64,000 nucleotides of DNA from Paenibacillus glucanolyticus NBRC 15330 (GCF_004000885.1 NZ_BIMC01000014.1:1-64000); one strand, 5' to 3'. Counted from the stretch's first letter, positions 1 through 9,132 are shown. The notes: generated from the sequence alone by a model not told the origin. Program-made: numbers and translations.

Positions 1-6
1 TTTTAA

Positions 7-1269
7 TTATTCGTGTTGATCAGACCTGTACAACCTCATATATTCTTCCCTCGTCATTTCCCCAAGCAGCAATCGGCGTGCCGACTCGGAATAGGTAAGA
101 AAACCTTCCGCATCCCCGAATTCCAGAGCAGCCGCTTCATTCCGGGAGAGCAGCACTTGAGCCGGCACGGCCGCTTTTTGCCAGATGCCCCGATCTCTTA
201 AGGCTGCACCCGTAACATACAGCTCCGAAACAACCGGCAAAGTTCCGACGTCTTTACTCCATTCATGCTGAATATCTTTATCTGTCATATAGGTAATCCA
301 TTTCATCGCTAAGGCGGGGGATTCCGTGTGCGCGGCTACCGCAAAACTTCTCGTCCGGACGACAGGTGTGTTCAAATGGGTCTTTCCCATCGCAAGGGCA
401 AGAGATAAACCTTCGGTATCCTTGTCTGAAAAGCTAGAATAGGGTTCAATGACCACCGGTGCCTCCCCCTTCCCAGAGGATGGAGAAGACGGTTCCTCAG
501 TGTTCCTCGGAGTATCCTCCTCGACTTGGTTCGTTTCCATCATTTGCTTCCTGTTGTGAATCAGCATATCCAGCACCTCTTGCTCCGGCTTGGAAGGATC
601 ACCTTCCAACAAGTGGACTGCTGCACCGAACGCATATGGATCATTCGGATCAAATGAGATCACAGGGGTTTCTTTATGTAGCTCAAAAAATTCCTGCCAC
701 GCCTTACGGCTCTCCGGCATTTTGAATACAGTACCGTCCTTCTCTTTGGCCTGCCAGGTCATCACATAGGGATCTATATCAAATGGCATCCCCCATTGAT
801 ATCCGTTCCACTGCAGCGGCGGCAGAAGACCGCTCAAGGTATCGCCGCCAGGCATGACCGCTTGCGATGCATCAATCGGCAATAAATAGCCGTTCATTGC
901 AAGCGCTTTAATATAGTGTGTATCCATCAATAAAACGTCGGGCCCTTCTCCAAGGGTCATCTGAAGCAAAAAAGACTCTAGCTGCTCTTCATTGGTTTCC
1001 AGAGGAACGATTTCGATCTCCGCCCCCGTCTCCTCCTTAAACCGCTCATTGATCGCTTTAAGCTGCCGCATCTCATCACCGTTCAACTGAACTCCGACTT
1101 TAACAGGACCCAGATCACGATCCGGAATATCCGGCCTTTGCTGTGGAGGGATCGGCTCATCCCCCGGCGGTTCTCTTCTTGTATTGTGAGTGAAGTCAAA
1201 ACTGGGAGATAAACTGGATAAGGACAACAGTAAAATGGCGAACAGGAACCAATATTTTTTCCGCTTCAT
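7..1269 (-). CDS. Extracellular solute-binding protein, ABC sugar-transporter type (family 1)
   Basis: The 420-residue protein starts with a basic tip and a hydrophobic segment (about residues 6-22), followed by a Pro/Arg-rich linker to about residue 52. The body then has the family 1 solute-binding fold, including a KAINERFKEETG segment and the DVLLMDTHYIKALAMNGYL region. Proteins of this family capture sugars or oligosaccharides outside the membrane for an ABC importer. Oddly, no cysteine lies at the end of the signal segment, so the usual lipobox is absent and membrane anchoring must differ. A Ser/Pro/Glu-rich loop lies near residues 253-270. No permease or ATPase gene is nearby within the window, so the substrate cannot be inferred. 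The start has GGAGTGAAGATGGGAT upstream. The gene ends close to the window edge but is complete. Confidence 0.8.
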   Translation of the reverse strand: MKRKKYWFLFAILLLSLSSLSPSFDFTHNTRREPPGDEPIPPQQRPDIPDRDLGPVKVGVQLNGDEMRQLKAINERFKEETGAEIEIVPLETNEEQLESFLLQMTLGEGPDVLLMDTHYIKALAMNGYLLPIDASQAVMPGGDTLSGLLPPLQWNGYQWGMPFDIDPYVMTWQAKEKDGTVFKMPESRKAWQEFFELHKETPVISFDPNDPYAFGAAVHLLEGDPSKPEQEVLDMLIHNRKQMMETNQVEEDTPRNTEEPSSPSSGKGEAPVVIEPYSSFSDKDTEGLSLALAMGKTHLNTPVVRTRSFAVAAHTESPALAMKWITYMTDKDIQHEWSKDVGTLPVVSELYVTGAALRDRGIWQKAAVPAQVLLSRNEAAALEFGDAEGFLTYSESARRLLLGEMTREEYMRLYRSDQHE

Positions 1270-1388
1270 ATCCCATCTTCACTCCTTCTGCAGGCACATG
1301 CCCTTATTTTACCAAACTTCTAGTGCTCTTGTCCTATCTTTTTTAATATTTATCTAGTCCATATTTTGTTAAAAACCGAAGACAAATA

Positions 1389-1415
1389 GGACTGCCCGCT
1401 GATCATAGGCAGCCC
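1389..1415 (-). terminator. Probable terminator of the PIN-PhoH gene
   Basis: On the minus strand GGGCTGCC pairs with GGCAGTCC (one G-U) across an 11-base loop, followed by the weak U-rich tail TATTTGTCTT. It lies about 50 bases past the PhoH stop codon. Confidence 0.5.
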
Positions 1416-1463
1416 ATATCATTATGATTATTCTTCATCATCATTTCTCGGGAAATATAAGGA

Positions 1464-2795
1464 TTACAACAGATCCGCTGCCAGCTGCGCCAGCTTGGAA
1501 CGTTCCCCTTTTGTCAGCGTAATATGACCGCTTAAACTCTCTTGTTTGAAACGTTCTACCACATAAGTCAGGCCATTGCTCACTGCATCCAGATATGGGT
1601 GATCAATCTGTTCCGGATCCCCCATCAGGATGACCTTGCTCCCTTCTCCAGCACGGGAGACAATCGTTTTGACCTCATGGCGGGACAAGTTCTGGGCCTC
1701 ATCCACAATGATGAATTGACCCGGAATCGAGCGGCCCCTGATATAAGTTAATGCCTCCACCTGGATGCTGCCCAGCCCCATCAGTATTTTATCGATATCT
1801 CCCGATTTTTTTGTATCGAACAGGTACTCGAGATTGTCATATATCGGCTGCATCCAAGGTCTTAATTTCTCGTCCTTCTCACCAGGCAAATAACCGATAT
1901 CCTTTCCCATGGGGACGACCGGGCGTGCGATCAGAAGTTTCTTGTATTTATGTTCATCCTCGACCTTGGACAGACCCGCTGCCAATGCCAACAGCGTTTT
2001 GCCCGTTCCGGCTTTCCCCGTTATGGTGACAAGTGGAATGTCGTCATTCAGAAGCAATTCAATCGCCATGCGCTGCTGGGCATTTCGTGCGCTGATGCCC
2101 CATACAGGTTCATTGCTTAGATGAAGGGGCTCCAATCTTGTTGCGTCTTCATTTACATGAAGCAGCGCAGACTTCCCTGAACCCATCTCGTCCTTCAGGA
2201 TAACAAATTCATGCGGGTACAGCGTGTAGGACAATTGAAGAGGTTTAATAGGCAGATAACGGTAACTGTAAAATTCATCGATGACCGAAGGATGCACCTT
2301 TAATGTGGAGAATCCGGAATACAATTCACTTGGATCCGCCGTCCGGTCTGATAAATAGTCCTGTGTCGTTAATCCGAGCACATCCGCCTTGATTCGAACG
2401 AGCACATCCTTACTGACCAGCACGACGGGTCTTCCAGCGTCCTTTGGATCCTCCTCCAATTTATAATTCAACGCGACAGCCAGAATGCGGTTGTCGTTGG
2501 ATGCCTCGCTAAATAACTCCTGTACCTTGACAAAGCTCCGATGATTCAGCTCAACCTTCAATGTCCCGCCATTCTCCAGGTGAACCCCATCATGCAGGTG
2601 CCCCTGTTCTCTTAACCCGTCAAGCAAACGGGAGACCGTTCTGGCATTACGGCCAATCTCATCGGCATTTCGCTTTTTGGAGTCAATCTCTTCAAGAACC
2701 ACCGCAGGAATGATGACTTCATGCTCCTCGAATGCATAGATCGATTGAGGATCATGCAGCAGTACGTTCGTATCCAGCACAAATATTTTTTTCAT
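1464..2795 (-). CDS. PIN domain-PhoH family ATPase (PhoH2 type)
   Basis: This is a 443-residue fusion. An N-terminal PIN nuclease domain (about residues 1-150) opens with FVLDTNVLLHD, whose Asp-8 is a likely metal ligand. A C-terminal PhoH ATPase domain follows, with Walker A TGKAGTGKT at 259-267 and Walker B VDEAQ at 364-368. Related PhoH2 proteins are reported as RNA helicase/RNases, so a role in RNA unwinding and cleavage is likely but inferred. The reading frame extends 38 codons further upstream. I chose the inner ATG because GGAGGGATAAG sits directly before it and the family starts here. It is divergent from the spore lipoprotein gene. A second, PIN-less PhoH protein lies at 32835-33806. 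Confidence 0.88.
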   Translation of the reverse strand: MKKIFVLDTNVLLHDPQSIYAFEEHEVIIPAVVLEEIDSKKRNADEIGRNARTVSRLLDGLREQGHLHDGVHLENGGTLKVELNHRSFVKVQELFSEASNDNRILAVALNYKLEEDPKDAGRPVVLVSKDVLVRIKADVLGLTTQDYLSDRTADPSELYSGFSTLKVHPSVIDEFYSYRYLPIKPLQLSYTLYPHEFVILKDEMGSGKSALLHVNEDATRLEPLHLSNEPVWGISARNAQQRMAIELLLNDDIPLVTITGKAGTGKTLLALAAGLSKVEDEHKYKKLLIARPVVPMGKDIGYLPGEKDEKLRPWMQPIYDNLEYLFDTKKSGDIDKILMGLGSIQVEALTYIRGRSIPGQFIIVDEAQNLSRHEVKTIVSRAGEGSKVILMGDPEQIDHPYLDAVSNGLTYVVERFKQESLSGHITLTKGERSKLAQLAADLL

Positions 2796-2912
2796 CTTAT
2801 CCCTCCACTGCTTCTTCATCAGGTACACACATAAACCTTTCCGTCCCGGACATAATAAGCTTAGCGACTGGAGTAATTTAGTGAACTCTACTACGAAAGG
2901 ACAGATCAATCC

Positions 2913-3572
2913 ATGAGAGCTGCTCTATCCATCATGCTAACGGTGTTTTTGCTCGCAGGCTGCGGGACCCCAAATCACAATGCATCACCCTCTCCTCGTA
3001 ATAAAACCAATGGAACCACAGTGAACAATGTTAACAACATGAATGGGAACAGAGGTTATACCACTAACAATGTAGACGGTACAACTCCGAATAACACCAA
3101 TTCAGGGCAAGTCGGTAACGTGAATGACAACAACGGGAAAGTTGATACCACTACCGCAAATCACCTGAAATCACTTGCTGAAAGTGTGCCCGGCGTGAAA
3201 AACGCAAACTGTGTAGTCATGGGTAAAACCGCTGTTGTTGGTCTTAATGTGGATGGAGATTTAGATCGTGCAGAAGTCGGAAGCATCAAATACACAGTCG
3301 CTGAAGCCCTTCAAAAGGATCCAGCAGGTGCCAACGCACTGGTTACCGCTGATCTGGACGTTTCGAACCGCATTGCTGAACTTGGCCGCCATATCCAGCA
3401 AGGTCATCCAGTCTCAGGCGTTGCCAGCGAGCTTGCAGACATCGTAGGCCGCATCATCCCTCAGCTGCCTAAAGATGTAACGCCAAGAGACGGTAGTGCG
3501 GAGGATGTCGGAGCTCAGACGGTAAAACCGAATAACCACCATGCGCCAGCCAAACCTCAGCACAAGAAATAG
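2913..3572 (+). CDS. YhcN/YlaJ family sporulation lipoprotein
   Basis: This 219-residue lipoprotein has a short signal peptide ending in the lipobox LAGC (Cys at residue 17). An Asn/Thr/Gly-rich low-complexity linker spans about residues 20-75. The YhcN/YlaJ domain follows, recognisable from HLKSLAESVPGVKNANCVV and the later VNVDGDLDRAEV-like stretch. The tail is rich in Pro, His and Lys. YhcN and YlaJ of Bacillus are membrane lipoproteins of the developing spore involved in spore quality or germination. The location and family are well supported; the exact role is not known. An AAAGGA ribosome binding site precedes the start. The gene ends at a bidirectional terminator. Confidence 0.88.
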   Translation: MRAALSIMLTVFLLAGCGTPNHNASPSPRNKTNGTTVNNVNNMNGNRGYTTNNVDGTTPNNTNSGQVGNVNDNNGKVDTTTANHLKSLAESVPGVKNANCVVMGKTAVVGLNVDGDLDRAEVGSIKYTVAEALQKDPAGANALVTADLDVSNRIAELGRHIQQGHPVSGVASELADIVGRIIPQLPKDVTPRDGSAEDVGAQTVKPNNHHAPAKPQHKK

Positions 3573-3657
3573 CAGTGTCTGACGATGAATCGTCTTTGGA
3601 TTGGTGGTTCATCCGTCATAAGCCGAGTTTGTCCGTCAAGCGTCTCCAAATTTCATA

Positions 3658-3692
3658 CAAAAAAGCCCAGTGAATGCTCACTGGGCTTTTTT
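3658..3692. terminator. Bidirectional terminator
   Basis: A nine-pair stem, GCCCAGTGA (3665-3673) with TCACTGGGC (3678-3686), encloses a four-base loop. A-runs and T-runs flank it on both sides, so it can stop the lipoprotein transcript on the plus strand and the small gene on the minus strand. Confidence 0.88.
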
Positions 3693-3959
3693 CATGGTCA
3701 TAACAACGCCTCGAACCAGCAATGCTGCTGCATCGGAGACATGACCCGTATCGTATTCGGAGTGCTGTGCCGAATTTGGTGTAAATTTGACATCCATGCC
3801 GAATGAACCTGTCATCTGGGACATGGAATCAGAAGGATGGCATCTGCATGATTCCCATCTGCGGATGGATTCTGCCCGCACAAACGCATGGGCATCCTCA
3901 TCAGTCTGCCGATTCTGGTGGATCAATGGGTGTGTCGTATGCATCATGAGGTAGGGCAT
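3678..3959 (-). CDS. Small protein of unknown function
   Basis: I do not recognise this 93-residue protein. It is rich in His, Met and Ser, has no membrane segment and carries ESCRCHPSDS near residue 37. I chose the inner ATG because AGGAGG lies eight bases upstream, and a good TATAAT promoter precedes it; longer in-frame starts lack such signals. Its last codons and TGA lie inside the terminator stem. That makes it either a real gene whose end is also its terminator, or a short transcribed leaderless frame. The promoter and ribosome binding site favour a real gene. Confidence 0.55.
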   Translation of the reverse strand: MPYLMMHTTHPLIHQNRQTDEDAHAFVRAESIRRWESCRCHPSDSMSQMTGSFGMDVKFTPNSAQHSEYDTGHVSDAAALLVRGVVMTMKKAQ

Positions 3960-4001
3960 TCCTTCGGCCTCCTGTACAATGATCTCCATCTGATACATTG
4001 T

Positions 4002-4031
4002 ATTATACCATACGATAAAACTTGCCTTCAA
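4002..4031 (-). promoter_or_regulatory. Sigma-A-type promoter for the 93-residue protein gene
   Basis: On the minus strand TTGAAG (4026-4031) and a perfect TATAAT (4002-4007) are separated by 18 bases. It lies directly after the stop codon of the upstream LCP gene. Confidence 0.6.
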
Positions 4032-4034
4032 TTG

Positions 4035-5132
4035 TCACGGAGTTGCTTTAGAATCCGCTTCTGTCCCCTGTGCATTGTGTTTGCCAGCAAGTTCGTCTTG
4101 CAGTGCTTGTCTTGCTGCATCCAGTTCATCGTTATTAATGTAGACGTTAGGACTTCTCCACTCACCGGTTATTGGCATAAATTTAACATCTTCTTTTCCA
4201 ATATCATAATAAGTCATAAGCAAATCTCGGATCTGCTGCTGCTCGAAATCGGTGGTCATATTGTCACTAACCGCATCTAGCGCATTGCCAACCTTCGTAA
4301 CGCCACCGAACGATTTCATCCTGTCGAGCAGGGAATGCAGCACCTCGCTTTGACGAGCGTTGCGATCAAAGTCGTTGGATTCCTTGGTCTTCGGACTACA
4401 GTTCATAGATTTGCGGTAACGTACATAATCTAGCGCCTTCTTGCCATCAAGCTTCTGCGGACCCACCGTCAGGTTAATATCAGTTCCATCCACCGAATCC
4501 CGATGGCACATATTGTATTGAACGTTAACGTCTACACCGCCGAACGTATCCACAACATCACGGAAGCCCTGAAAATCGATAACCGTCACATAGTCGATAT
4601 TAACGCCAAGATATTTACTCATCATCACTTTCATTTCTTCTTCAGCCGGAATACCGCTGCCCGGCTCCTTCTTCTCAGCTGCATTGTATGCTGCTTTAAA
4701 CCTTGGATAATAAGCGTTGAGTTTGGATGACTTATATCCTTCAAGTTCAATCAGCGTATCCCGAGGGAGTGATACCAGCGTTGACGAATTGGTTTCCGGA
4801 TGCATGGTGGCCACCATTACCACATCCGTCAAATAAGTTCCGGTCTCCGGCCGATGATCCGTACCCAAGAGAAGCACGGTGAGCGGCTTTTCTTTTGCGG
4901 ATTGTCCAGGTGCTACAGGCTTGTCGATCCCGCTTTTTTCAATAACCTGATTCCCCTTGACGAACAGGTATCCGGCATAACCTGCTGCTGCCAAGACTGC
5001 GATTAACAGTACGATAAGAACAAATTTAAAAAATGATTTCCATGGACTTTTTTTCTTTTTTGGCACTGGCTGTTTCTTGCCCTTCCCCCCACTTTTGGCT
5101 CTCGGAGGGAGATTGGTATGATTAGAATTCAT
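4035..5132 (-). CDS. LCP family (LytR-CpsA-Psr) cell-wall polymer ligase
   Basis: This is a 365-residue type II membrane protein. A Lys-rich cytoplasmic tip (KKKKSPWKSF) is followed by one transmembrane helix near residues 36-58, then an extracellular LCP domain. The domain shows LLLGTDHRPETGTYLTDVV, LVSLPRDT and LDYVRYRKS, which carry the Arg/Asp residues that bind the polyprenyl pyrophosphate. LCP enzymes attach teichoic acid or similar polymers from the lipid carrier to peptidoglycan. The start at 5132 is preferred to an ATG eight codons upstream because AGGTG stands seven bases before it. The polymer attached cannot be told from sequence. Confidence 0.9.
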   Translation of the reverse strand: MNSNHTNLPPRAKSGGKGKKQPVPKKKKSPWKSFFKFVLIVLLIAVLAAAGYAGYLFVKGNQVIEKSGIDKPVAPGQSAKEKPLTVLLLGTDHRPETGTYLTDVVMVATMHPETNSSTLVSLPRDTLIELEGYKSSKLNAYYPRFKAAYNAAEKKEPGSGIPAEEEMKVMMSKYLGVNIDYVTVIDFQGFRDVVDTFGGVDVNVQYNMCHRDSVDGTDINLTVGPQKLDGKKALDYVRYRKSMNCSPKTKESNDFDRNARQSEVLHSLLDRMKSFGGVTKVGNALDAVSDNMTTDFEQQQIRDLLMTYYDIGKEDVKFMPITGEWRSPNVYINNDELDAARQALQDELAGKHNAQGTEADSKATP

Positions 5133-5298
5133 ATCATAACACCTGATTTCATTCAAATTAGATGAATGTCCGATAAACGCTTCAAATATCGAAGCATTTA
5201 CCGGACCATGGTTGTTGACTTCTCTCTCTTATAAACGATGGGGACTGACAAAAAGTTGCCGTATAGTTGTTGCCATAGCTGCTAAATTTCTACAAGGC

Positions 5299-5592
5299 CT
5301 AAGACTTAGGCTCAGCCTGGGACTTCTTCTTCTGACGATCTTCGACAAAGTAACGAATACGCACCATCAGCATCAATGCCACAGCTACTAACAAACATTG
5401 GATAATCGGCAGCTTGTCGATCTGAAACACAAGCAGTATCGCCGAACCCAAGGCCATCAAGATATACAGCAGAATTTCCTTTAATAAAGGAAGCTTCTGC
5501 TTTACACGGAATACCTTGTTGTAAACGTAGGTGATCAGCACAAAAATGACAATATAGGAGATGAGCGGGTGCGAGGCAAACCATTCTTGCAT
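5299..5592 (-). CDS. ylaH: YlaH-like family membrane protein
   Basis: This 97-residue protein has about three hydrophobic helices (about residues 8-24, 38-55 and 60-78) and a Lys/Gln-rich cytoplasmic tail. Its size, hydropathy and position immediately downstream of typA match YlaH of Bacillus, where the pair is ylaG (typA)-ylaH. Its function is unknown. AAGGAGTG precedes the ATG, and the gene starts 40 bases after typA, so co-transcription is likely. Confidence 0.8.
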   Translation of the reverse strand: MQEWFASHPLISYIVIFVLITYVYNKVFRVKQKLPLLKEILLYILMALGSAILLVFQIDKLPIIQCLLVAVALMLMVRIRYFVEDRQKKKSQAEPKS

Positions 5593-5632
5593 GATAGGTT
5601 CACTCCTTTATGGACAAGTAGATCTCTATCTA

Positions 5633-7474
5633 TTATAGATTTGCTTGCGCCATTTTACGATGTTTTTCTGCACGCTCGCGCTCACTCTTGTTCAGGATCT
5701 TCTTGCGAAGACGAACGGACTTCGGTGTAATCTCGCAATACTCGTCATCATTCAAGTACTCCAGAGCCTGTTCCAATGAGAAGATGACCGGTGTTTTCAA
5801 TTTAACCGTATCATCCTTAGTTGCCGAACGAACGTTGGTCAATTGCTTCTCTTTACAGATATTTACAACGATATCGTTATCGCGGGTATGTTCCCCGACG
5901 ATCATGCCCTCATAAATTTCAGTACCCGGCTCCAGGAACAGGGTTCCGCGATCCTCAACCGACATCATCCCGTAGAACGTTGTAGAGCCGTTCTCCGTAG
6001 AAACCAGAACGCCTTGGTGACGTCCGCCGACTTGGCCGCCGATAAGCGGTCCATAGCTGTCGAATGCGTGGTTCATGATGCCGTAACCGCGAGTCAGCGT
6101 CAAGAAGTGTGTACGGTAACCGATAAGGCCGCGGGCCGGAATCAGGAACTCCAGACGCACTTGTCCGTTGCCGTTGTTCACCATGTTCACCATCTCGGCC
6201 TTGCGAGCACCGAGGCTCTCCATTACAGCGCCTGTGCTTTCTTCAGGCACGTCGATCATCAGACGTTCGATCGGCTCCATTTTGGCACCGTCGATTTCTC
6301 TGACGATAACCTCAGGCTTGGACACTTGAAGCTCGTAGCCTTCGCGACGCATATTCTCAATCAGAATACCGAGGTGAAGCTCACCGCGACCTGAAACGAT
6401 GTACGCATCCGGGCTGTCGGTTTCATCCACTCTCAAACTTACGTCTGTTTCCAGCTCTTTGAAGAGACGGTCACGCAGTTTACGGGATGTTACCCATTTA
6501 CCCTCGCGTCCGGCAAAAGGACTGTTGTTTACAAGGAACGTCATTTGCAGAGTAGGTTCGTCAATTTTAAGAACTGGAAGTGCCTCGGGATGTTGGGGAT
6601 CGGCAATGGTTTCTCCGATATTAATATCTTTAATTCCCGCGATCGCCACAATGTCTCCTGCTCCTGCTTCAGCAACTTCAATCCGCTTCAGTCCTTGGAA
6701 ACCGAACAGTTTCTCGATACGGGCATTCTTGGTGGAACCGTCGCGAAGCATAACGGTTACCGGCTGACCTTGCTTAATAATCCCGCGGTTCACACGACCA
6801 ACGGCGATGCGGCCAAGATATTCATTGTAATCCATCAAGGTTACGAGGAACTGAAGAGGCTCGTCCACTTTTTCGGTAGGGGAAGGAATATGGTCAATAA
6901 TGGTTTCGTAAAGAGCAAGCATGTTATCATCCTGCTTATCGGCATCCAAACTTGAAGTACCGTTCAAGGCTGATGCATATACAACAGGGAAGTCCAATTG
7001 GTCGTCGTTCGCTCCAAGCTCGATGAACAGGTCCAGGACTTCATCAATAACTTCAGCGGGGCGAGCCGCTGGGCGGTCGATTTTGTTAACTACAACGATT
7101 GGCGTCAAGTTATGTGCAAGCGCTTTGCCTAATACAAACTTGGTCTGAGGCATACAGCCCTCATAAGCGTCAACCACGAGCAGAACGCCGTCGACCATTT
7201 TCATAATACGCTCTACTTCACCGCCGAAATCGGCGTGTCCAGGTGTATCCACAATGTTAATCAAGAAATCTTTATACGTAATAGCCGTATTTTTGGCTAG
7301 AATGGTAATTCCGCGTTCGCGCTCCAAATCATTGGAGTCCATCGCGCGCTCCTGCAGCGTCTCATGCTCCCGAAAAATACCGGACTGCTGCAGCAGTTGG
7401 TCTACAAGTGTTGTTTTGCCATGGTCAACGTGAGCAATAATGGCAATGTTGCGAATCTGATCTCTTGATTGCAT
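5633..7474 (-). CDS. typA: Ribosome-binding translational GTPase TypA/BipA
   Basis: This 613-residue GTPase has the usual family length. The G domain carries AHVDHGKTT (14-22), [11 protein letters not shown] and NKIDRP, followed by EF-G-like domains II, III and V and the BipA-specific C-terminal domain (region around [17 protein letters not shown]). It binds the ribosome and supports 50S assembly and translation under stress such as cold. A sigma-A-like promoter and a stem-loop lie just upstream. It is probably co-transcribed with ylaH. Confidence 0.97.
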   Translation of the reverse strand: MQSRDQIRNIAIIAHVDHGKTTLVDQLLQQSGIFREHETLQERAMDSNDLERERGITILAKNTAITYKDFLINIVDTPGHADFGGEVERIMKMVDGVLLVVDAYEGCMPQTKFVLGKALAHNLTPIVVVNKIDRPAARPAEVIDEVLDLFIELGANDDQLDFPVVYASALNGTSSLDADKQDDNMLALYETIIDHIPSPTEKVDEPLQFLVTLMDYNEYLGRIAVGRVNRGIIKQGQPVTVMLRDGSTKNARIEKLFGFQGLKRIEVAEAGAGDIVAIAGIKDINIGETIADPQHPEALPVLKIDEPTLQMTFLVNNSPFAGREGKWVTSRKLRDRLFKELETDVSLRVDETDSPDAYIVSGRGELHLGILIENMRREGYELQVSKPEVIVREIDGAKMEPIERLMIDVPEESTGAVMESLGARKAEMVNMVNNGNGQVRLEFLIPARGLIGYRTHFLTLTRGYGIMNHAFDSYGPLIGGQVGGRHQGVLVSTENGSTTFYGMMSVEDRGTLFLEPGTEIYEGMIVGEHTRDNDIVVNICKEKQLTNVRSATKDDTVKLKTPVIFSLEQALEYLNDDEYCEITPKSVRLRKKILNKSERERAEKHRKMAQANL

Positions 7475-7516
7475 AAATATATCTCAAATCCCTTCTATTC
7501 GAATGAGCCACAAAGA

Positions 7517-7542
7517 AAGCGCCGGACGACATGCCGACGCTT
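7517..7542 (-). other. Stem-loop in the typA leader, possibly a terminator of the upstream gene
   Basis: On the minus strand AAGCGTCGG pairs with CCGGCGCTT (one G-U) across an eight-base loop, followed by TCTTTG. It lies a few bases downstream of the predicted typA start of transcription, so it would form the 5' end of the typA mRNA. A poor U-tract argues against a strong terminator. Confidence 0.5.
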
Positions 7543-7555
7543 CAACATACTTCCT

Positions 7556-7585
7556 ATAATATAGGTAAACGAGCGGGAAAATCAA
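7556..7585 (-). promoter_or_regulatory. Candidate sigma-A promoter of typA-ylaH
   Basis: On the minus strand TTGATT (7580-7585) and TATTAT (7556-7561) are 18 bases apart, about 80 bases upstream of the typA ATG. Confidence 0.5.
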
Positions 7586-7626
7586 GTCTTTTCAGAAAAC
7601 TTCCAGTAACATTTATCTCTTACCAA

Positions 7627-8139
7627 TTACCAGCCTCTGCTCCATTTATTATTCCGTCTAGAGCGATTACGGCCGAGGATCATCCAAATGCCTGCAGCAA
7701 TTAAGATCAGGGCAATAAGATAGAATCCCCCGGTCTCTAGCCAGGTGAATATAAAAATCAGAATAGAGAGCAGCGTAAGTCCAAGCGCAACAGGCAGTGC
7801 AGCACCGGGACGCGGAGTCTCATACAGATAATACTCATACAGGCCAACGGCAACGCCAAGAATCAACACAGGCCATAATGAAGCCATCAGTCCCCATCCT
7901 CCAATATTGCATATGAAGAACAGGATCCCGTAAACCGTTAGAATACCGCCCGGTATGAGGATGGCGGCAGAGGCACGGCGACCAAAAAACATGATATGCA
8001 GAAAAATACCCGGCAGCAGCAGAACCAGCGGCCATAATGTTCTGCCTAAAAATCCAAACACACCCAGCTTGCCGAGCAAAATAACGACTCCAGCGACAAC
8101 GATGAATATACCCAGCGCCAAATCTTTTCTGGAGGACAT
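7627..8139 (-). CDS. Small membrane protein with LiaF/DUF5668-like transmembrane region
   Basis: This 170-residue protein is almost entirely membrane-embedded. It has an N-terminal helical hairpin (LGIFIVVAGVVILLGKLGVF, then LWPLVLLLPGIFL) and four further hydrophobic segments, ending in a basic tail rich in Arg and Asn. The repeated G...LL..LG..LWP..L pattern is typical of the N-terminal membrane region of LiaF and related cell-envelope stress proteins. No cytoplasmic or extracytoplasmic domain is present, so it is not LiaF itself. GGAGAGGGTG precedes the ATG. The specific role is unknown. Confidence 0.65.
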   Translation of the reverse strand: MSSRKDLALGIFIVVAGVVILLGKLGVFGFLGRTLWPLVLLLPGIFLHIMFFGRRASAAILIPGGILTVYGILFFICNIGGWGLMASLWPVLILGVAVGLYEYYLYETPRPGAALPVALGLTLLSILIFIFTWLETGGFYLIALILIAAGIWMILGRNRSRRNNKWSRGW

Positions 8140-8293
8140 TTGATCACCCTCTCCTCATTAATATGTATCACCCAAAATAGCGGTTTATAAAATAAGTGGT
8201 TACGTTAATTTTAGCCCAAACCGACAAAAAAAACCATATCTTGAGTTTGTTCCACTCAAAAATAGCATCGCCCTGCAGCATATGCCTTAAGCA

Positions 8294-8326
8294 AACAAAA
8301 AAAGATGGCTGCCGATGCAGTCCATC
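8294..8326 (-). terminator. Terminator of the minus-strand TerC gene
   Basis: GATGG/CCATC and CTGC/GCAG form a nine-pair stem with one bulged base and a four-base loop. A run of seven T follows on the minus strand. Confidence 0.82.
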
Positions 8327-8390
8327 CTTTTGTTTCCAGTTTCCTATTTTATTACCGGAGTCTCACCCGTTCCATATGTTATGAACCGGA

Positions 8391-9053
8391 TTATGTCCCC
8401 GGCCGCCTTATCGTCTGCAGTCCTCCAATCAGAACGACAGCCCCTGCAATGACGATTGGCAGCGCGTTATGGGCATACGGCATCCAGGAAGCCAGAAGCA
8501 GACCGACGCGCGAGTCTTGTATGAGCATTTCGCCTGCCGTAAATGCTAGAATACCGGCTCCTATGTAGAGCAGCACGGGGAAATGATGAAGCAGCTTAGA
8601 GATCAGCCCGCTTCCCCATACAACAATGGGAATGCTTAACAGGATGCCGATGACAATCAGGGCAAGGTCACCATTTGCCAGGCCCGCAATAGCCAGCACA
8701 TTGTCCAGGCTCATCACAAAATCAGCAACCAGAATGGTATTGACCGCTGCCCATATCGTCAAGGATCGGGACATGGCAACATCCTCATGCTCTTTTTGTG
8801 TCATTAGTTTTATGGCGATCCAGATCAGGAGCAGTGCACCGCCAGCTTGCAAAAACGGGATTTTGAGCAGCAGAACCGCAGCAAAAGTCAGAATGCACCT
8901 CAGAAGAACCGCTGCGCCCGTTCCGATCCAGACCGCCCGTTTGCGGTGCAATTCAGGAAGGTCCCTGCTGGCCATCGCTATGACCAGGGCGTTATCACCA
9001 CTGAGTACAAGGTTAATCAGCAATATCTGTCCCAACAAAACAATCGTCTCCAC
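8391..9053 (-). CDS. TerC family integral membrane protein (YjbE-like)
   Basis: This 220-residue protein has about seven transmembrane helices. It carries the two family signatures, LVLSGDNALVIAMA in helix 1 and VMSLDNVLAIAG in the middle, whose Asp-Asn pairs are thought to bind a metal ion. TerC proteins such as YkoY and YjbE of Bacillus export manganese or load metal onto secreted enzymes. The start is GTG at 9053 with GGGGGTG upstream. It is divergent from a second TerC gene, with 128 bases between them. Confidence 0.85.
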   Translation of the reverse strand: METIVLLGQILLINLVLSGDNALVIAMASRDLPELHRKRAVWIGTGAAVLLRCILTFAAVLLLKIPFLQAGGALLLIWIAIKLMTQKEHEDVAMSRSLTIWAAVNTILVADFVMSLDNVLAIAGLANGDLALIVIGILLSIPIVVWGSGLISKLLHHFPVLLYIGAGILAFTAGEMLIQDSRVGLLLASWMPYAHNALPIVIAGAVVLIGGLQTIRRPGT

Positions 9054-9103
9054 AAGAACAACACCCCCACTCTACACATATGTGGTAATTGTCCAAGCTA
9101 TGC

Positions 9104-9132
9104 TTGCACATCGGGAAAAATAGGCCTATAAT
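9104..9132 (+). promoter_or_regulatory. Sigma-A promoter of the plus-strand TerC gene
   Basis: TTGCAC (9104-9109) and a perfect TATAAT (9127-9132) have 17-base spacing. The -10 overlaps the palindrome ATAGGCCTAT (9120-9129), and a second palindrome CACATATGTG lies at 9076-9085. Either could be an operator. Confidence 0.72.

Noticed and set aside
1417-1447. AT-rich stretch resembling a Fur box
   Set aside because: The 7-1-7 symmetry is poor and the site lies downstream of a gene, not in a promoter.
5180-5196. GCTTC/GAAGC hairpin between ylaH and the LCP gene
   Set aside because: Five pairs with a seven-base loop and no proper T-run; likely chance.
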